DNA from: an uncultured Bacilli bacterium
Lineage (GTDB): Bacteria; Bacillota_I; Bacilli_A; RF39; UBA660
DNA length: 9,113 nt
Direction: 5' to 3'
Assembly: GCA_947589375.1 (NCBI GenBank)
Contig: CANQAO010000043.1
Coordinates: 1-9,113 of the forward strand
The translations under genes and the position numbers were made by a program. The notes under the pieces are model-generated. The model worked only from the letters and a program-made list of their open reading frames with translations, was not told the origin of the DNA and made no database searches. Positions 5,637-9,113 of this stretch are shown in pieces; position 1 is the first letter of the stretch, and each line of letters begins with the position of its first letter.

Positions 5637-5909
5637 ATGAGTAAAAAAAAGAAAAACAAAAACACAAAAACTAAAACAAATAAAAACATGAACAAATCTG
5701 TTAATAATGAAACTAAAAAAGTTAATGAAACAGAAATTAGTAAAACATCCTATAAACCAAATGTCAAAAAAGATGTTCACGATAAAAAGAAGAAAAAACA
5801 AAAGAAACCTATTGATATGACTAAATTAATGCAAAAAATAGTCATCTGGCTTATGTTATTTGTAATGGTGGCTTTCTTTGTGGCAACGATTGTTTGGGGA
5901 TTAAATTAA
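5637..5909 (+). CDS. Small Lys-rich single-TM protein, DUF4044-like
   Basis: A 90-aa protein and the only plus-strand gene. Residues 1-59 are highly basic and hydrophilic (MSKKKKNKNTKTKTNK, later KKKKKQKK). Residues about 67-88 (KIVIWLMLFVMVAFFVATIV) form one membrane helix near the C-terminus. The short tail pattern 'KLMQKIVIWLML' resembles DUF4044 mini-proteins of Bacillota, whose function is unknown; this match is from memory. By the positive-inside rule the basic part should face the cytoplasm. The start is ATG at 5637, after GAGGTG (5627-5632). An in-frame ATG at 5616 overlaps the -10 box and would precede transcription, so it is rejected. It is convergent with the glycosylation operon across a shared terminator. 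Confidence 0.75.
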   Translation: MSKKKKNKNTKTKTNKNMNKSVNNETKKVNETEISKTSYKPNVKKDVHDKKKKKQKKPIDMTKLMQKIVIWLMLFVMVAFFVATIVWGLN

Positions 5910-5940
5910 AAAGTAGAGTTCAAAATTACTCTACTTTTTT
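5908..5940. terminator. Bidirectional intrinsic terminator
   Basis: An 11-bp perfect stem (AAAAAGTAGAG at 5908-5918 with CTCTACTTTTT at 5929-5939) with a 10-nt loop. The plus-strand side ends in six Ts, serving the small protein gene; the minus-strand side ends in five Ts, serving the 710-aa gene, whose TAA stop lies in the loop. The plus-strand TAA stop ends just inside the first arm. Confidence 0.85.
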
Positions 5941-8058
5941 CTTATAAAACAAATTTTTAATAATTGCTATTTCAATTAATAATACAAATATCATCAGTAA
6001 TATATATAGTGTTTTTGAAATAAAGGCTCCATAATATTCCTGACTGACTATTATTGCTAAATCACTATTTAATTTCTTATTATTAATATATAAATTACCC
6101 GGATATATATTTCCTGATCTTGTAAAGGCATAACCAAAGCTTATAGAATCTTCTTTATCTTTTGAAGAAATGGTAATTAAATATTTATGTTTTCCATTTG
6201 GATTTTGTAAATCAAAACTAATTTTTAGTCGGTCATTAGAAATATCTTTAGCAGTTAATTCTTTAGATGCGATAACATTTTTGCCATCATAAATTTTAAT
6301 GTCATAGATAGTATCATTATCTTTGATTTTATATGCCATTAACGAAACACTATTAAACTTTCCATATGCATAAAATTCTTGTTTTAAAATGTCATTATTG
6401 GAAGCAACATTTTGTTTATAAATAATATATTGATCATAATCAAATTTAAGCTGATAGTCGTTAAACATTTGTGATGGTCTCGTAAAGCCTTGATATAAAG
6501 ATACAAATGACATAATTGTAAATAAAATACAAAGTAAGCCAACATGATAACATTTCTTCTTTTGTTTATTATTTAAATTAGATATTTTTTGCGATAAAGG
6601 ATCTAAAGCAAAAGCTGCCAGTATTATCATAATAGAAATAAAAGGCAAATGATAAGTGTTTTTAACTTCCCATAACAAATAGAATAATATCATGCCAAAT
6701 AAGGTAATTGTAAATAAAATGCGATAGTCTAATTTTCTTATTTTTAACTGACTAAATAAACTCATTAAGACTAATATGAATAGAAAATTTCTAAAGGCAT
6801 TGGAATATATATTTATAAAATCGCTTTTTTCACCATATAAATATTGAAAAAATTTGCTTGGCCTTTCTATTTTATTTATTTGATAATAGTAATAACCCGA
6901 ATAATTAACAGGTAATTTTGAAATAAAATGATGTATTAAACCTTCAGGTCCATAACCTTCTATCAGTTCGTTTATTTTCTTAATATTGCCTTTTACCTTC
7001 TCTTCTTTTGTATCAAAAGAAGATGTATAGTCATTATATGATTCATCGATTGTTCCATTTTCACTCATTCCAACCATAAGCCAGTGAACAATTGGGAAAT
7101 TTTTAGAATCATCAGGATAAAATTCTTTTATCGTATGGGTTATTCCTTTATATGAAAAACCAACAATTACAAATACTAGTAATACAACTGCAGTAAGTTT
7201 CTTCCAATTTAAAGAAAAATAATTTTTAATTTTCTTTTTATGAACGATTAAATAAAGGATAAAAGTTATAAATATGGCTGTAAGGGGAATTATCATTATT
7301 GGTCTCAGCATATACCCTATTAAAGCTGTTAGTCCAAAAAGAACAGAATATATTATAAATTTTAAATCTATTTTTCTTAAATCTTTTATTAATAAGGCTA
7401 AATAAATAATACCAATTATAAACGGCCAACTAAAGGTGTTTGTATACGGCCAAAAAATAAAGAAATAATTTAAAGGATTAATAACCGATAAAACTAAAAC
7501 TTTTAAAGCAAAATTATCATCTTTTAATTTTTGAGCAACCTTGTAAGTTAGAAAAACAGCTAAATCAATAAAAATGGTGTTAAATAAAACAAGGTAATTA
7601 GAAAAATTAAATATTTTAGAAAGCATTATAACGATTAGCAAAAATAAGTTATTATTAGAATAAATTTGAAAGTAGAAAGTTGAATTATAATCAACTATTT
7701 TATCAAGTCCATCAGCAATAGCCATTCCCTGATCGATAACCCTATATGAATCAGTAACAAAAATTGGATGTATATCTAAAATTAAAATAGTTTGAATTAG
7801 TAATAAAGTGCCTATTAAAGCATATTTTAATATTCTTTTTTTCTTGTTATTCCATTTATTTATAAACTTAAAAATAACTACTACAAGCAAAAATATTAGT
7901 ATTGTTACAAACCAAAATATGTATTCTGGATGGGTAGTAATATTATTTAAGAAAAATCCCGTATCTGTGTTCATTAAGGCATTATAAACAATGACAATAA
8001 ATGGTATTATCGTAAGCATAATACCAGTTTTTATAAAAATATTTAAATATTTCCCCAT
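5926..8058 (-). CDS. Polytopic GT-C-like glycosyltransferase with C-terminal extracytoplasmic domain
   Basis: A 710-aa membrane protein with roughly a dozen helices. GT-C-fold features: an acidic motif in the first large outside loop, IFVTDSYRVIDQ (99-110; Asp103 the candidate catalytic acid), RPIMIIPL (252-259), and HWLMVGM with SYNDYTSSF and a KEEK run (325-354). The last of these is a pattern I recall from uncharacterised Bacillota sugar-transferase-like membrane proteins. WEVKNTYHLPF (463-473) follows in a late loop. Residues about 523-678 form a hydrophilic, beta-rich outside domain, then a final TM (680-703) and basic tail. Such enzymes take a sugar from a polyprenyl-phosphate carrier and add it to a wall polymer, lipid or protein outside the cell. 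The GtrB-like gene 14 nt upstream would make that carrier. The start ATG at 8058 has AAAGGA (8067-8072) 8 nt before it. Donor sugar and acceptor are unknown. Confidence 0.75.
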   Translation of the reverse strand: MGKYLNIFIKTGIMLTIIPFIVIVYNALMNTDTGFFLNNITTHPEYIFWFVTILIFLLVVVIFKFINKWNNKKKRILKYALIGTLLLIQTILILDIHPIFVTDSYRVIDQGMAIADGLDKIVDYNSTFYFQIYSNNNLFLLIVIMLSKIFNFSNYLVLFNTIFIDLAVFLTYKVAQKLKDDNFALKVLVLSVINPLNYFFIFWPYTNTFSWPFIIGIIYLALLIKDLRKIDLKFIIYSVLFGLTALIGYMLRPIMIIPLTAIFITFILYLIVHKKKIKNYFSLNWKKLTAVVLLVFVIVGFSYKGITHTIKEFYPDDSKNFPIVHWLMVGMSENGTIDESYNDYTSSFDTKEEKVKGNIKKINELIEGYGPEGLIHHFISKLPVNYSGYYYYQINKIERPSKFFQYLYGEKSDFINIYSNAFRNFLFILVLMSLFSQLKIRKLDYRILFTITLFGMILFYLLWEVKNTYHLPFISIMIILAAFALDPLSQKISNLNNKQKKKCYHVGLLCILFTIMSFVSLYQGFTRPSQMFNDYQLKFDYDQYIIYKQNVASNNDILKQEFYAYGKFNSVSLMAYKIKDNDTIYDIKIYDGKNVIASKELTAKDISNDRLKISFDLQNPNGKHKYLITISSKDKEDSISFGYAFTRSGNIYPGNLYINNKKLNSDLAIIVSQEYYGAFISKTLYILLMIFVLLIEIAIIKNLFYKKKVE

Positions 8059-8072
8059 AACACCATTCCTTT

Positions 8073-9023
8073 TTACTTTTTATTTTTTAAAAATGTTTCA
8101 ACAATATAGCGTGGTCTATCTTTAACTTCAATATATGTTTTCCCAATATACTGCCCAATTATACCAATACATAGTAATTGAACTCCACCTAAAAACCAAA
8201 TTGAACAAAATAGTGAACTCCAGCCACTTAAACTATCTCCCATAAAATAAACAACAATACTATAAATCATTGCAATAATACTGGCAAATATAATAAATAT
8301 ACCAAGTCCGCAAATAATCGTCATTGGTTTTATACTAAATGATGTAATGCCATCTAAAGCAAATGAAAGCATTTTCTTTAAAGGATACTTACTAGTTCCC
8401 GCAATTCTTTCACTTCTCGCATAATAGACATTGTCAGTTTGATAACCAATTAACGGAACAATCCCTCTTAAAAACAAATTCTTCTCTTTAAATTCGGTTA
8501 AAGCCTGCATTGCTCTTTTACTCATTAGTCTAAAATCGGCATGATTATAGACAGATTTTACCCCTAATAATTGCATAAATTTATAAAACATTTGAGCAGT
8601 CGTTTTTTTAAAGAAACTATCCGTTTGTCTATCATTTCGAACACCATAGACAATATCAATGCCTTCGTTAAATTTATCAACCATATTTTCAATTACATTT
8701 ATATCATCTTGAAGATCAGCATCAATGGAAACAGATAGATCCACAAGATCTACCGTTTCCGTAATACCGGCAATTAAAGCGTTTTGATGGCCAACATTAC
8801 CAGCCAATTTTAAACCATAAACATATTTATTTGTTTTATTTTCTTTTTCTATTTTATTCCATGTTTTATCTTTACTTCCATCATCAACAAATAGAATAAA
8901 ACTATCAGAAGAAATTTTTTTCTTTTCAATTAAATCTTTTATCAAATTAGTTAATTTTTCTTTAGAATAATCAAATATTTCTTCTTCATTATAACATGGA
9001 ACAATTATCCCTAATCTTTTCAT
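8073..9023 (-). CDS. GtrB-like family 2 polyprenyl-phosphate glycosyltransferase
   Basis: A 316-aa enzyme that transfers a sugar from UDP- or GDP-sugar to undecaprenyl phosphate on the cytoplasmic face. N-terminal GT-A domain: IVPCYNEE (7-14), VDDGS (46-50), GNVGHQNALIAG (75-86), and the metal-binding DADLQDD (101-107). HADFRLMS (161-168) and GTSKYP (209-214), the DPM1/GtrB signature before the membrane part, follow. Two C-terminal TM helices (about 233-258 and 268-297) end with a basic IYIEVKDRPRY-like tail (GKTYIEVKDRPRY), typical of GtrB. The start is ATG at 9023 with AGGAAG (9031-9036) 7 nt upstream. First gene of a two-gene operon with the GT-C-like enzyme. No GtrA-type flippase is present in the window; it may lie outside or be encoded elsewhere. 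Confidence 0.92.
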   Translation of the reverse strand: MKRLGIIVPCYNEEEIFDYSKEKLTNLIKDLIEKKKISSDSFILFVDDGSKDKTWNKIEKENKTNKYVYGLKLAGNVGHQNALIAGITETVDLVDLSVSIDADLQDDINVIENMVDKFNEGIDIVYGVRNDRQTDSFFKKTTAQMFYKFMQLLGVKSVYNHADFRLMSKRAMQALTEFKEKNLFLRGIVPLIGYQTDNVYYARSERIAGTSKYPLKKMLSFALDGITSFSIKPMTIICGLGIFIIFASIIAMIYSIVVYFMGDSLSGWSSLFCSIWFLGGVQLLCIGIIGQYIGKTYIEVKDRPRYIVETFLKNKK

Positions 9024-9041
9024 ATAATCACTTCCTCTCGT

Positions 9042-9047
9042 ATAATA
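9042..9047 (-). promoter_or_regulatory. Possible -10 box of the glycosylation operon
   Basis: TATTAT on the minus strand just upstream of the ribosome binding site, with no good -35 at 16-18 nt. The rest of 9024-9113 is AT-rich with one 14-bp palindrome (9063-9076) and no gene. Weak call: the true promoter may lie further upstream. Confidence 0.25.
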
Positions 9048-9113
9048 GTTTTTGTAAGAGATAAATTATATAATTTTTTCTTACATCAACTATTTTATTT
9101 TTTATTCTATTTT

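Noticed and set aside
5565..5801. 78-aa Phe-rich frame on the minus strand
   Set aside because: It is the antisense of the Lys/Asn-rich small protein gene; poly-Lys codons read as Phe on the other strand. It overlaps the divergent promoter region.
7238..7429. 63-aa frame on the minus strand
   Set aside because: A shadow inside the 710-aa membrane protein gene, in another frame and without a start signal.
889..9023. Mycoplasma-type code with TGA as Trp
   Set aside because: All conserved proteins are full length under the standard code, with Trp encoded by TGG and no in-frame TGA. The absence of TGA stops among eight genes fits AT bias.
9063..9076. 14-bp palindrome AAATTATATAATTT
   Set aside because: Pure AT, expected by chance at this composition, and not placed at a recognisable promoter position.

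Overview
This window comes from a very AT-rich bacterium, by eye about 25-30% GC. AGGAGG-type ribosome binding sites, TTGACA/TATAAT-type promoters, a SpoIIM-family protein, an MnmA typical of low-GC Gram-positives and a DUF4044-like mini-protein all point to Bacillota, probably an uncultured gut-type Bacilli/Erysipelotrichia/RF39-like lineage. The lineage is inference. All eight visible stop codons are TAA (7) or TAG (1). No coding region contains an in-frame TGA and Trp is encoded by TGG, so there is no sign of TGA recoding.

All genes but one lie on the minus strand. In transcription order (right to left) they are: (i) a GtrB-like polyprenyl-phosphate glycosyltransferase (8073-9023) followed 14 nt later by a 710-aa polytopic GT-C-like sugar transferase with an extracytoplasmic C-terminal domain (5926-8058), a two-gene surface-glycosylation operon; (ii) a small Lys-rich, single-TM protein on the plus strand (5637-5909), convergent with that operon over a shared bidirectional terminator and divergent from (iii) a SpoIIM-family membrane protein (4915-5544); (iv) an IspD/TarI-type cytidylyltransferase (4130-4843) translationally coupled to a UDP-glucuronate-decarboxylase-like SDR (3097-4119), behind a strong promoter; (v) the tRNA 2-thiouridylase mnmA (1917-3008) followed after 2 nt by an acyltransferase-3 membrane protein (889-1914); (vi) a 333-nt non-coding stretch (556-888); (vii) the first 185 residues of an HTH protein running off the left edge.

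The most interesting region is the non-coding stretch. On the minus strand it has a promoter (816-843), three back-to-back hairpins (752-809), two tandem repeats of 42 and 34 nt (703-744 and 669-702), and a clean intrinsic terminator (634-666). The 34-nt repeat folds as a compact H-type pseudoknot. In sequence and layout it closely resembles the ToxI antitoxin repeats of type III (RNA-antitoxin/ToxN) toxin-antitoxin systems. No ToxN-like gene is visible. The next gene is instead an HTH protein with its own promoter, so this is either an orphan or decoy antitoxin RNA or an undescribed pairing.

The protein genes mostly serve the cell surface: lipid-linked sugar synthesis and transfer (GtrB-like plus GT-C), probable nucleotide-activated polyol or sugar synthesis (cytidylyltransferase plus SDR) and O-acylation (acyltransferase 3). 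One housekeeping tRNA-modification gene sits among them.
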